Positions 50,351 through 61,735 of a DNA stretch of 64,000 bases are shown piece by piece. The stretch comes from Gymnorhina tibicen. Lineage: Eukaryota; Chordata; Aves; Passeriformes; Artamidae. Under the pieces are notes generated by a model. It was not told where the DNA came from. It saw nothing but the letters and a program-made list of their open reading frames with translations, and ran no database searches. The stretch covers positions 62,001-126,000 of the forward strand of contig VXAZ01002529.1 of the NCBI GenBank assembly GCA_013399875.1, read 5' to 3'. A program made the position numbers and the translations under genes. Each line of letters starts with the position of its first letter. Positions within the stretch are counted from its first letter, which is position 1.

Positions 50351-52945
50351 AGCACTATCAAATGTTCAAGTGTCTTCAGCAATGGCAGAAAAATTGGCTT
50401 AAAATGGCTGTGCTACACCATCTGTGATTGACTGCCAAGTGGTTTTATGTTCCTCTACTTGATTAGACAGCTATAACTAAAACATCTGAAAAGGAGAGCA
50501 GGTTTGCAGGAAGCACAAGTAGCAAACCCAAAAATTTGTTATCATGTACTGTGTCCAGGGCATATTGAGTTGCAAGCTCTTGCGGATGCCTCTAGGGAAA
50601 TGCACGGATGCTCATTGCAGCAATAGAGCTAGAGGAGAAAACACGCTGAAGGGAAGGGTTTTGGAACAGTCTAATGGTTAGTTTCGCTTAGGGCAAAAGT
50701 TTTGCACCTACTGACTGTCACTTCCCTGCTCAGCTGTCTCGCTTGCCTGTGGGATGTGCTTTTACTAAAGGCAAATTTTGCACATCCACATTTAGCAAAC
50801 CACTTGAAAACACTGTTTTGCTCTTCCCTCGATCCTTCTGAGATCTTTGATCCTCCTCAGAATCCGAGGTAAAGCACTTGCAGAGCAGAGGCGGTCCTTG
50901 AGAGCAAACTTCGGATTCATGTGCTGCTTCAGCGTAGAACACCCCTGCCGTGTGGGGACGTTCAGGCTCCAGCCCGCATGGGTTTCAGCAGTTCTACATG
51001 ACAGCGGTGAAAAGCTCCTCTGTCCCAGAGCTGTCCTTCCAAGGGCAGTCTCTAGCGTGTCCTCTGCAGGTGCTCACTTTTTGTGCAGTCACAGAGCCAG
51101 CTGCAGTTTACCTTGTGGCTAAGAGTGAGCAGCCTGCAGAAAACAGGTTCCATAGGCTGGGATTGATTGCTCCAGGCGCTGGCTTGGGCAACCGCCTGCA
51201 AAAGAATAAGCTGATTTGAAAAGACATTATTGACTCAGCTGCAACATTCAGAAGGTCTTCAGCAGAGGCAGGGCGGCATTTAGTCTTAATATGGTATCCA
51301 AAAACAGCTTGCTCCCTTGTTTTCTCTAGGTGTGTCTTTCTTCTTTGTTACCAGGGAAGGGTTGGGGTAGATGAATATACATTGTCTAGCACTAGCTGCT
51401 CAGCATGGAAACGTGATGATTTCACTTTGAATGTTACAAGCTGCTCTGTACCTACCATATTAAGGTTACAATGTCAGCACTGCTGTCAGATTGTATATTT
51501 TTGGAAAAGACCCTGATTCTCCAGTGCCTCACCAGCTGTTAAATCAGTGCAAAACAGGAGTCAGATTCTGCCATTAAGATAGATGTTTTGCACGATATCT
51601 AAAGGGGAAAGGCAAGTAGGTGACTTTAGATGGATTTTAGGGCAGCTGCATGCAGCAGAAAACCACAGTAGCACTACAAGGGGGAAAGGACTGTACTAAC
51701 AAACTGCCTCTGCTGCCCCCAGCTCCAGCACTGCTCTGCTGTATCACCGTGGCTCTACAATGCAAAGTGCACTCAATGAGAGCAATAAGGCATTCACAGC
51801 TTATGGAAATGGGGCAGGACTGGGAAGTTTATCTTGGCTGCCCATTTTTCACAATGTCAAGCATCACCTGCTGCTGCTGAAGATGCAGGGGTTTCTTGTT
51901 CTTTGCACTCACACAGGGCCAGATAAGCAGGAGTCCTGCTGAAGGCAAGCCAGAAGTGGAAGGAATTTTGCTCCCTGCCCAGACCTGGCATCCAGCCTCA
52001 GGGTGAATGGGGCACCCGACAACTCCCTACCAGACCCACTAGGATACAGACCTAGAGAAACCTTCCTCCCTTCAGGACTGTGGGCTGCTTGCTGCAGTAA
52101 CCTCTACAGAAATGGATGATGTTGTTATGAAAAGACTGTTTTGGGATAAGTACTGTCATAGCTCCCAAATGGAATTTTTGCAAGGCAGATGTACCAGGCT
52201 GAGCTCATGAGGCAAATGTATGAGCAGGGGAGGGGCTGCTGCTATGAGAGTAAGAGACGAGCTACAAGGTTTTGCTGTCAGGGAATGGAGATGGAAGCCT
52301 AGTCACCTAAATGCCCCAGGAGAGATTGAAAAAGGTTAAAGACATAGGTAGGTCTAAATGGGAGACAGCTGAAATCCAGGGACATGTTATATTTAAAATT
52401 CACTGAAACACAGTTACTTTCATGAAAATTAGCCTAAAACATTCAGCGGCTGTGGAAATACTGGTCACTTACGGTAGGAGAGATTTGTGATTAAGTGTAC
52501 AAACACTAATGCATTATTTTAACTCTGTTTACTTCTGTGTTTCTATAAGACTAAAATATGATGAAAACAGAATGAAAATAGTCCTTATTTTTAACATGGA
52601 AATAGGCTTTAATTGAAAGAACTTTTATTTTGATGAGCAAATTAAGGATATATGAAGTGCATAATTTGATTTGTGCATAGTTTGATTCATAATCAGACAA
52701 AAAGTTGTAATCAGAGAGGTGACATCAATAATTTGACAATCTGTTGATGCCTACAGTGATCTGTACTTGAATACTCTCTATATACAGTATTTTCAACCAT
52801 AATTTCGATAGGGGAATAAAGGGTGCACCTACAAAATTGGCTGAAAAAGATTGCCTGGTTTTTGGAGGACAGGATAAAAAAATAAAAAAAAAAGAAGGAA
52901 GACCTTTCTAGACTGAAGACAGGACTAAAATTGAAAAAATGGCAT

Positions 52946-53320
52946 TTAATAAACACAGCTGTGATGTATTATGAAGTAGAGATCTGGGTACAATGCAAAG
53001 TTGAGTAGGCAGTGGTCCTGCTGTAGGACATTAGGGTTGTGGTGGAGGCAAGAGCAAAAGGCTGTGACAAAAATGGCAACAGTTATGCTGTTAAATATTA
53101 TCAGGGCTACCATGTGAAAATCGTGGGAGGCAATTCTGTTGTATTTGCTTGGGTAAGGCTTTTCAACTAAAGGGAATTCTCTGCACTTGGACTCAGCACT
53201 TAAAGTTATAAACAAATACAGGAAAGTCCAAAGAAGTTCAGAGACCAAAAAGAGAAAATGCAGCTTGTGAGGAGCTGGATTTTCTTCTGACTCAAAAAGA
53301 GAGTATTGGAAAGGGACATA
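52946..53320 (-). other. Unidentified minus-strand open frame with two hydrophobic segments
   Basis: The frame opens after a TAG near 53,326 and stays open for about 120 codons to a TAA next to 52,946. No ATG precedes its first hydrophobic segment, so it would have to be an internal or terminal exon. It reads ESEENPAPHKLHF, a first hydrophobic stretch of about 20 residues (FLFLVSELLWTFLYLFITL), a loop with KCREFPLVEKPYPSKYNR, and a second hydrophobic stretch (MVALIIFNSITVAIFVTAF). That order suggests a small multi-pass membrane protein. I recognise no family. An AG-ended pyrimidine stretch (TTTTGTTCCAG) lies just upstream but in a poor position. Chance remains likely at this length. Confidence 0.22.
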
Positions 53321-53794
53321 CTTTAGCTATAACTGGAACAAAATCCAAGAATAAACTGCTTGCCAAATTCAGTATGAGTGGGATAAGACGTAATTAAGTT
53401 AAAAGTCTGCATGGTTAGAACGAAAACTTTTCTAACTCCAGAGCTAGTTGCTACAGTTGGTTAGGATCATCGTGGCAACCATGTCTTCCCCATGGCTGTG
53501 TCCCTGTCAATGTCCAAATACTGTCTGGGATGCCGTGGTTATGCTTGATATGGCTTTAGGTCCCTGTAATTATATGGGAATGTGGAGCTTTCTAGCTCTA
53601 CTTTTCCAACTGGTACTGCACAAAACCTCCTCTGCTATGTGATCTAAATCTTACTACATCTTTTAGTTAGGAAGTTTCTTTCCTGCATATATTGCAACCA
53701 CTTTTTTTTTTCATTTCAGTACTAACAATGATAATTTTTAGGATAAAGATAACACCTTTACCCATTCCTCTAAATACTCCTCAAAAAGCTGAAG

Positions 53795-53945
53795 TTATTA
53801 TGGTCCTTATTCATAAAGCAGAGGCACAGAAAGGTTATGGGGTTGCTGAGTGTTTGTAAAGTACCCTGGTAGCAAAACCAGGCACATAACCCAAGAGACA
53901 TGGCTCCCAGGCCTTTCCCTGGCTGCCAGACCACATTATTTATCC
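53795..53945 (-). mobile_element. MIR-like SINE relic, antisense
   Basis: TTATTCATAAAGCAGAGGCACAGAAAGGTTATGG, then AGCAAAACCAGGCACATAACCCAAG and GCTCCCAGGCCTTTCCCTGGCTGCCAGACCACA, follow the antisense MIR order ('gaggcacagagaggttaag...agccaggattcgaacccag...ctcccagcccagtgctctttccactagaccaca'). Confidence 0.6.
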
Positions 53946-54926
53946 AATAAATTATGCTGATGAGGATGAAGTACCTAATTTACAGCTCAGACACAGATTG
54001 TTTTTTCTAGTAACATGGAGAAACCATAATTCTCTGAATGTAGAGGAAGTCCTAGCTGTTGACAGTCCAAGGTAAAATCCATTCCACAAATCTCTCACAG
54101 AATGAAGGTTAGTACAACCTGAGAATCGAGGCTATGATTTTAAAGTATAATTACCTCCTTTTTTCTCTGATGAAAAACATGTTGTTCTGATTGTGAAACT
54201 GTCTTTGATTTGATTTGTAAAAGTAAGAATACTTGATGTCAACAGAAACTAATATTGTCTAATTAATTAATTAACCTCATGATGCAATATGTAATATAAT
54301 ATGTTTTCTCACAGTACTGGGCTTTCACAGAGCTGCCATTCACTGTAAAGGTTACTATATTTCTTTTTATTTCAGTACAAAAGCTAACTGTAAAACTTGA
54401 AATCTTTCTGGGAAATTGCTTGTATACACAAAGAACATACAAGCCTGTTTTTCAATTTTCAGTGCTTCCTGAGATTCATATAAAGGGTTTTTTGTCAGCT
54501 TCCCTTAGTTAGATGTGCAGAACTGGGTCTTCCAGGGTTGCGGTTTATTTTGCAACTTTCTCACAACTTTTATAATTGCAGATGTACATTAAAATAAAGT
54601 GTCTCTTCTTTTGCAAGAGTCTGTTACAATTTAGAGATTCCCATGTTGCTCCATTTGCTGCTTTATAAAGAGTGTTGCCTGTTCAAGAGCAAACCCAGTG
54701 AATGCCACAACACTGCTGCTTTTTCAATGTTTTTGCTTTCTGTTTTTTACAGACTGCAGTGTGAACAATATGAGTAAGGAGGAAAGAGCTTGACCGTGTT
54801 GATTAATTATTGTTGTAAGATTCAATGTTTGTGTTGGAAAAACTTCTGAAAATCTTATGAAGAGATGAATGCTTCATCCTGGTGGATATTCTTCACATAT
54901 CAAAAAACTTGTTTCAGTGACCTTAC

Positions 54927-54974
54927 CATGGCATTTTCCATTCCTTTTCTGGTCTTCTCCATCTTCCCTTCTTC
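54927..54974 (-). other. Candidate 48-base exon
   Basis: On the minus strand TTGATACAG|GAAGAAGGG at 54,974 is a possible 3' splice site and GCCATG|GTAAGG at 54,927 is a strong 5' splice site. Between them lie 48 purine-rich bases of the kind common in exonic splicing enhancers. An alternative acceptor, CACAG|GCTGC, would start the exon at 54,994. No partner exon is identified. Confidence 0.18.
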
Positions 54975-56222
54975 CTGTATCAATTGAAAGCAGCCTGTGC
55001 TTGACAAGATCAAAAAATAGCCATACAATATAGTCCAGACAAAGTAATTGCAGTGACTTCAAAGAAGATTTCTTCAGTCTTCTAGTTGCAATTAGATGTC
55101 CAATGCTCCAGGAAAAGTCTGTAAGAGAAGATGGTTATCCGGCACGCTGTTGAGCAACCTGGTAGTACCTGCCTGCACCCAGGATCCTGCCTTCCCAGAA
55201 GTGTCAGAGCAGGCAGTGACAGCTAAACCCAAATGCTTTATATAGGATAAATGGATTCTGGGATGACCACACAGTTGTGTTCACACCTCTTACTGGCGTC
55301 AACTAGTTAATTGCAAGATCAGCATAAACACTGATCAATTTAATAGGGAGGGAAAGAGGAGAAACATCACTATTTAGCCTGATTCAACAAATACCGGAGT
55401 GTTTATGGCAGCAGGAGATGGTGAGCCATGCAGGGATGGCATGTACACCTACTGGGGTGTACAAGGCAGGCATGTGTGTTTGACACTCAGGAGCATGCCC
55501 ACAACAGAAGAGCTTTGGCACTGGGCTTGAATAGGTCTAAGAAATAAACAATACATCTGTGTTCTGCTTAGGCTGGTCAAATAATATCCATAATTTGTCA
55601 TTCAAGTTGCTTGAATATTAATTTTTCACATTATAGATCCAGCTATAAATTAGTCAAACAACATTTGTTGGATAATTTAAATCCCTTAGTGTTTCAGGAA
55701 ATAGCTGGTTAAATTACTGATAGTTATCTCCACATTAGTCACTCAGCCTTAATAAACCACTGAAGTGTTGGTCTGAGTAAGTTTGCTCCCACTGGTATTG
55801 TAACAGTGTACATATATATGCCTCAGTTCCATGGTGCACATTTCTGATGGTTTTTGGTTCACACCACGTTCACCGGTGGCCCTTATGCCAAGTGCACTGA
55901 CTTCTGAGACTTCCTCTTCCCTGGTTTGCAAGTAGTGCCTTATGAGCAACCCTGTGGGTTCTGTATTCATCTATGAAAATTTACTCATGATATAAATATT
56001 AGCAAGAAATAAATGTAAGTGATATGTGTGAAATCACCCACAGTTTACACAGAGCTTGAACGTGATGGGACAGCCTCATCACACGGCAATTTAAACTGTG
56101 AAACTGCCTGCAACTGCTAAATCATCTTGCTTTATTTATTTAGGTGAAGTAAAATGTCCCTGTGATTCCAACAGTCTTCCGTCTGCATCTAGCCAGACGC
56201 CTTCCTCCTGCAGGACACCCCA

Positions 56223-56473
56223 TTGCTTCCTGCATCCCCTGCCTTGGGAGGAGCTGGGTTTGCTCAGGGGACGCCAGGAAGCGGAGGAGGGCGCGGGGCC
56301 AGGGCCGGGCTCTGTGTCCTGGGTCAGGATGGCCCCAGGGAGGGCGCTGCAAGGTCAGGGCACAGCGAGGGGACATTCTGGGGCCAGGGCGCTGGAGAAC
56401 ATCCTGGCAGATGTGCTCCCGCTGGCTCTGCTGCTGGGTGTGGGAGCAGGATCTGCTCACAGAGAGGGTGCAG
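56223..56473 (+). other. Candidate upstream exon ending in a strong splice donor
   Basis: A GC-rich block ends in TGCAG|GTAAGTG at 56,473/56,474, a consensus 5' splice site. All three + frames are open for part of it because of base composition, so the coding frame is unclear. The frame that ends in phase 2 at the junction joins, without a stop, to the protein-like open segment beginning at 56,726. The peptide in that frame is Gly/Ala/Arg-rich and shows no recognisable domain. It could instead be a noncoding first exon. Confidence 0.2.
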
Positions 56474-56725
56474 GTAAGTGATCCTGACGACAGGAGAGAT
56501 CGTTCTGTCAGTCTCACAGAGACAGGTCTCACTCCCTCCTCCGTGGACGCCCTTGTCATGCTTGCTCTCGGTAAAGGGGCCGGGCAGGCAATGGTTTCAC
56601 CATGTGTGCTGCCTCTCAGTAGCCAGCTGTGGCTGCTTTTCTGCTGCTGAGCAGCTGCAGGAGGACGTGGTCACAGTTTCCACTGCTGTCTGATCTCTCG
56701 CGGTTTCTGTAAGTCACTTGGGCAG

Positions 56726-56963
56726 GAACCCGAACAGGAAATATTTTGAAGAGTGCAAGGTGCATTTTAGCAGCAAAACTGAAACCATCAATGTCAAGTC
56801 TGAAAAACAGATGGCTGATAAAAGTAAAATACAGTTCATTCAGGAAGCACATAAATTGATGCAGCATGTTAATAACTCAGTGGCTTGGGCGGCTGCACTG
56901 TTTCTGACACAGAAAGACCACCTCACTCCTTCAGAGCACAAGCTCAGTTGCTGCTTTTGTAAG
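56726..56963 (+). other. Candidate 238-base exon with a protein-like open frame
   Basis: It is flanked by GGGCAG|GAAC at 56,725/56,726 and TGTAAG|GTACCT at 56,963/56,964. The open frame across it has a composition unlike its GC-rich neighbours, with many Lys, Glu, Gln and Ser residues (for example NRKYFEECKVHFSSKTETI and KSKIQFIQEAHKLMQHV), which could form amphipathic helices. The acceptor's pyrimidine tract is weak. A frame on the opposite strand is also open over most of it. I do not recognise the product. Confidence 0.22.
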
Positions 56964-58048
56964 GTACCTACTGGGAGAGGGTCATGTTGTTCCTCTTGGC
57001 TTCTTCACCTGTAATCTGCCTGTACCTTGGGAGGCCAAGTCTCAGCCAACACCAAGAAAGGAAGCACTGAATATTGTAAAGAAAACTGGTTTTGACACAG
57101 GGACCTTTATACAGCCAGCTGTAAGAATGAGACTTCTCTGGCCTGATCCTGACCACATCACTCATGAACAACTGCATAAAAACCAGGGATACTGCCTGGC
57201 TACTTGTATGCCCGTGGGCAAGGGTGGCCCTGGGGTGCCCTGGAGCAGAATGCCCTCTTGGGCCTCTCACTGTGGTGCAGGGGGTCTCTCAGCTCCTCTG
57301 GGCAAGCCAACCCCAGGGTTAGTAGTTCAGGGTGGGACAGCCCTGTGAAATGTTTTCCAAACCCTTGTACCCTAGAGAACATGGTCCAGCCTTACCAGTA
57401 AGCTCACAGCACCAGAAAACAGAGAGGAATCTTATCTCACGGTCAGCCCTGAAGATGTCCTTACCACAGAGCACCTACCACACACTGTGACTCCCTCATC
57501 TCTAAGCTCTTACACAGAGACTTGCTTTTTTGCTTTTTCCAGAAAAAAATATGACCAGTTTTTGACAAAGCACTTCTTTAAAAAGTGGTTTGTTTTTCAG
57601 TTGAAGGAAAAAATTCTCTTAAGGGAAATATCACTTCCCAATTTGTTCTGCTAAGCAGCAGAGATGTGCAGAGCACAGCAGAGATCTGCAGAGCAGGAGC
57701 GTGGTCAGCAGCTTCTCCCAGCAAAGTCAAAGCACCAGTGGTTCATATATGGGAAGAATGCCAGGAAGCCAGAAGCATGTTCGCATGGCTCTGTGAAAAA
57801 TCCTCATATGATATAACAGTACTCATTAAGAAACATCTACCGGGTATCACAAATTTGATGCTCCTTATGTAATTAGGAGCTGCATGGGTATAAAAATGTC
57901 TCAGATTTAAAGGATGAGTAATTATCTAAATTCCTGCAAGTAACTGCAAGTCCAAATTCCTCAGAAATCTCTGAGCAGTTGCAGCCTGCTTTGAACATGC
58001 CCTGCTCAGGATGATGAAATCAAGGAGGCTTACAGCAACTTTGACTAA

Positions 58049-58131
58049 AGAAAAAAAAAACCAGCCCCAAACCCCCCAAACACACAAACAAAAAAACCAA
58101 ACCAAAACCAAAAGCTAGAAAACCCCCAAAC
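58049..58131. repeat. A/C-rich low-complexity tract
   Basis: The tract is built of AAACC, CCAAA and ACAAA blocks with a C6 run, similar in character to the one at 3.05-3.22 kb. Confidence 0.75.
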
Positions 58132-59830
58132 TTTTCTTCAGAGCAGCAGATGTGAGAAAATACCACAGTTGTTTGGATCTGCTTTTAGACACAAGTCTTT
58201 CTGGGGCTGGGAAGGAACCTGGCCCGTTGGGGCTCACTGCTGACACAGGTCCCCCGAGGTCTGCACTGAGGTTTCGCTCCTGGGCGCTCAGGCACAGGCA
58301 GAGCACAGAGGCAGGGGCTGGCGCTCTGAGCTTCACCTCTCTGCAGGGCGACAGCTCCAGCCCCTCCATCTGCTTCTCGGGCTTGTTTGGTTTGGTTTTG
58401 CTAAGCACTGCTGCTTTCAGTTCCTCTACAATAACGGAGCTTGTGTACAGAAAGGTCATCCACAGGTCAAGCCAGGATCTTTTATCTTTTTTTTCAAACC
58501 TGGTATGCAGACAAGCCTTATCCTGTAAAGATAAAGTGAATTTAGGCATTTTGGAAAAGATATTGGAAAATGTTAAAAATAATCATTGGACCACAGCTTT
58601 TGAATCCCTTCTTTTTCCGTGAGCATCATTAATGTGTTGTAAATGTGGACTAAATGCCCAGCGTCCCTGAAAAGGGCACAATAACATAGCACATCTGGAT
58701 CAGAATGGGTTTATAAAAAACATTATTAAAATGAACTGACAGGATTAACCGCTGTAACTGAAGAAAATAAAATCCACATTTTCCCACTGAATGTGAGCTG
58801 CATTTTTACCATATAGGGCAGTATGAGTCTCTTTCCAGTTGCTAGCAAGAATCGATCCAAACAATATTTTTCCTGATTTTAACTTCAAGGCTAATCAGTG
58901 TAATCATCTTCTGTGACAGCCCAGAGAGCTCTGTGGTGGTGATGGTTGTTGTTTTGCTAAACATCTCCCCGAGAAATAGATTTTGGCCACAGGCAATGTC
59001 ATGTGTTGTCCCCCCTCCTCCCATGTCTCATTGTTGTGTATCTAAAGTCTGTGCCCAAGGGCAACTTCTTTCTCCCTAGCTATCTGGATATTTCTCTGGG
59101 GAAAGGTAATAACAATTCTGCTTTGCTGCTGTTATGCCCTGATTAGGCAGCTAAAAATTGGTTTAGCAGTGGCATGGAGGATCTATTTCAGGTGCTGTGT
59201 GCTCACCAAGGAACCCGCTTGGTCACTGTGCACAAGTGTGTTAGGGAAACATCTGTAGACTCAATCCTGTTTTGGCAGACACCGCGCAAGCACACAACCA
59301 GAAACACACAGGAAAGTGTGCTTGTCCTGCAGATCTTTGGTTCTGCAGAGGAAGAACAGACTGGAGCTGAAGTGTGCTTAGATAGCTGCCGATGTAAGTT
59401 AAATTTATCCCAAAAGGGTGAGTGTCAGAGCAGCAGTCCCAGACGATGTCAGGTTTGCTGGGCCATGTTGCACTGCTGTAAGGCCACTGCCCTGGGAGGG
59501 TGGGGGGTTAACTCAGAGATCCAGAATACAGTAACCCTGATTATCAGCACCCAGTTTGATGTCCAGCTTATCATGGCCAAGTTCATCAGCTGAGAGGAGG
59601 TTCTCAGTGAACAAGAGACATGTATGAGGTGCGAGCTGTGACACTAGCCCAAGGTCATAAAACCCTTTCCTTGAACCCACTGGCCTCGTGATGCTTCTCT
59701 TTCCTGGCAGAAGGGGGAAATCTTCTGGGGAGCCCACTTCCTGTCCCACTCCTTCCAGCAGCACTGCTCGCAGACGGCAAAGCAACCATGCTACAGCCCA
59801 GGTCCACCACGGTAAACCAAAGGGACACTG

Positions 59831-59878
59831 CACAGCAGGAGGGGACACTCTCTGCACAGCAGGAGGGGACACTGGGGT
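59831..59878. repeat. 24-bp tandem duplication
   Basis: CACAGCAGGAGGGGACACT plus five bases occurs twice (59,831-59,854 and 59,855-59,878). The period is a multiple of three, but the + strand frame over it (repeating CTAGGDT) has no other coding support. Confidence 0.9.
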
Positions 59879-61634
59879 GCTCAAGAAAAGAAGCAACCAG
59901 AGAAACGGAGAGGATTCTTGTTTCAGCAACAGAAGAAAGATAAATTATTTCACTGATGGACCACCATGCTTTATTTTTTATCTGTTATTCTTGATTTAAA
60001 AAATGCCCTGGCTTGCTGAAGTCACAGTTTTGTGGAAGATATCTTCTGCTGTGAAAACAGCAGAATTAGTGTTAACTCCTGTGGGAGCAGGACTGAACCT
60101 CATAGCCACAGCCCCTCCATGCATTTTATCTTCACTTGACCAAACCTGGGAGTAGTATAACCAGTCCTGGATTGCCCGTACAATGCAAAGGCATTTTGAA
60201 GGCCATAAAGGGCCCCAGACATGATAGGATCAGACCCTACAGATGCAATAGTAATAGATGATCAAGTATGAAGAAGTTTGCAAGGCTAAAATGGGTGAGA
60301 GAGCAAAGGGGACTCTACCAGCGTGCTGCCAGCAGTCATGTAGTTTGAATGAAGGTAGGGAAGTTAGCTCTTTGGCCATGGTGACTGAGTAACTGCTCCC
60401 TTTCTGCAGCTGGATTCATAGCGGACAAGGCACCCAGAGATCATTTTCTTTTGAAGACAACAGAAGAACAGCAGAAGTTTTTTGGCTGCCTAGCCAAAAC
60501 TCCAACTTGTGTGTCATACCAGGGCTTAACTGCTGGGGAAGGTCAATGGAATACTGTCAGAGCAAGGATGTAAGAGATGTTTGTGAATATCATACAGCCA
60601 TTCCAGCTGTGTCATCTCCCTGGACAGCCACACCACAGTGGGCAAGTTCTGAGTCATGGACAGATCCAGCTGGCCCCAGGTAGAGCCTGGCAGACCTTGG
60701 CATTTAACTGGAACATAGAGAAGGCATCTGCCTGCACTGCCAAGCAAGACAAGGCACCTTTATTTCCCAGCCATGATCCCCTCAGCCTCAAAATGGGGAG
60801 GGTTTTCTAGGGAAAGAAAATGGCAGAATTATACACATTTACCACCCCTGCCCACTCCCTTCCCCTTTGTTCTCACCAAATCCTGTGCACTGTTTCATTA
60901 GGACAGTATTTAGCTCCTGCAATATACATGAACACATCCACAAAATGCAGTGAGTCAAACCAACTATCCATCTTCTTTTGCAATTATCTTGATTTTCTGG
61001 ATATCCAGCATGTCTGAGAACCTGCTTAGACACTGCCAGAATTTGGCATGGGAGTGTAAAATGATGGATCCTTTCTATATCTCTGGGATTCTTTACAAAG
61101 TGCAAGGAATCTGCGCAAAATGAGATCATCCAGCCAAAGAGAGTGTGAGAGACAACTGAAATGAAGGATATACACCTGCACCAGGCAATTCAGCAGCAAA
61201 TAGTGAATAATTACCTCTCTGCTTGCTGCTTATCTGTGACTGGCATAGTGCCCAAGAGGAGAAGGGGAGTATTGCCTTCTGCAGGTTGTTGGTAGCCTCT
61301 GCAGTCTGCAGACAAGGCAAGAAGCAAAAAAACTGTTGCTGTCCTAGACATCAGAAAGGTTTCCTTTGGGCCAGCTGTCTTTGTAAAAGCACCAGGATAG
61401 CTTTGGTTTGCTAAATTTCAGGCACCGACAAACCTGTATGATAGGTTTGCAACGTAAAACATTGAAAAAAGAAATTCAGTGAGGCAAAAGTCTTGCTGTC
61501 TCTGGTGTAACCAGCTGAATTAAGTAGAGCTACATGGGGAGAGGGTGGAGTCTGAATTTCATCAGTCTGAGAGATCTCTTTGAAACTCACATTTTCATCA
61601 TAGAAAAAAGGAACATCTGGACATATTGTGCAAG

Positions 61635-61735
61635 GGCCACATTCTGCTTTCAGTCATGTTGAGGCAAACCCAGAGCTGTCCCAATGGGACAATTCAAGAT
61701 TTACCCCAGGATAAACAAGAGCAGGATCTGTCACC
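61635..61735. repeat. Imperfect palindrome of about 100 bp, probable old palindromic transposable element
   Basis: The left arm begins GGCCACATTCTGCTTTCAG and the right arm, reverse-complemented, begins GGTGACAGATCCTGCTCTTG. The arms then align through CAAACCCAGAGCTGTCCCAATGGG against TAAATCTTGAATTGTCCCATTGGG, with about 24 of 36 positions matching over the inner part and a centre near 61,685. The layout resembles a palindromic repeat ('gattctgctctcagttacac-tggtgtaaat-ccagagtaactcc-attga') that I recall as common in turtle, crocodile and bird DNA. The exact family needs a library search. Confidence 0.5.

Larger units (their letters stand above)
40963..53794. other. No supported gene; scattered repeats
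   Basis: Frames at 41.6-42.0, 42.4-42.9, 46.0-46.4, 48.9-49.2 and 50.8-51.2 kb exist on opposing strands over the same DNA and show no family signature. One minus-strand frame at 52.9-53.3 kb is more protein-like and is listed separately. Other contents are a CR1 3' end, a doubtful CR1 relic, a 17-bp tandem duplication and a small hairpin. Confidence 0.6.
53946..61634. other. No supported gene; two weak exon candidates
   Basis: GC content rises in patches (56.2-56.5, 57.2-57.4 and 58.2-58.4 kb), which lengthens chance frames on both strands. The only arrangements with splice-site support are a 48-base minus-strand candidate at 54.9 kb and a two-exon + strand candidate at 56.2-57.0 kb. The 144-156 codon frames at 58.1-58.6 kb oppose each other over the same DNA and are not persuasive. 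Confidence 0.55.

Noticed and set aside
51511..51575. CTGATTCTCCAG...GGAGTCAGATTCTG, reminiscent of the palindromic repeat at 61.7 kb
   Set aside because: The arms read as a loose direct repeat rather than an inverted one, so the similarity is too weak to call.
56140..56650. Minus-strand 139-codon and + strand 162-codon frames over the GC-rich block
   Set aside because: They are compositional. Only the phase-2 frame has a splice argument, reported as a weak candidate.
58115..58622. Opposed 144- and 156-codon frames
   Set aside because: Overlap on both strands in a GC-rich patch indicates composition rather than coding. The nearby A/C-rich tract supports noncoding DNA.
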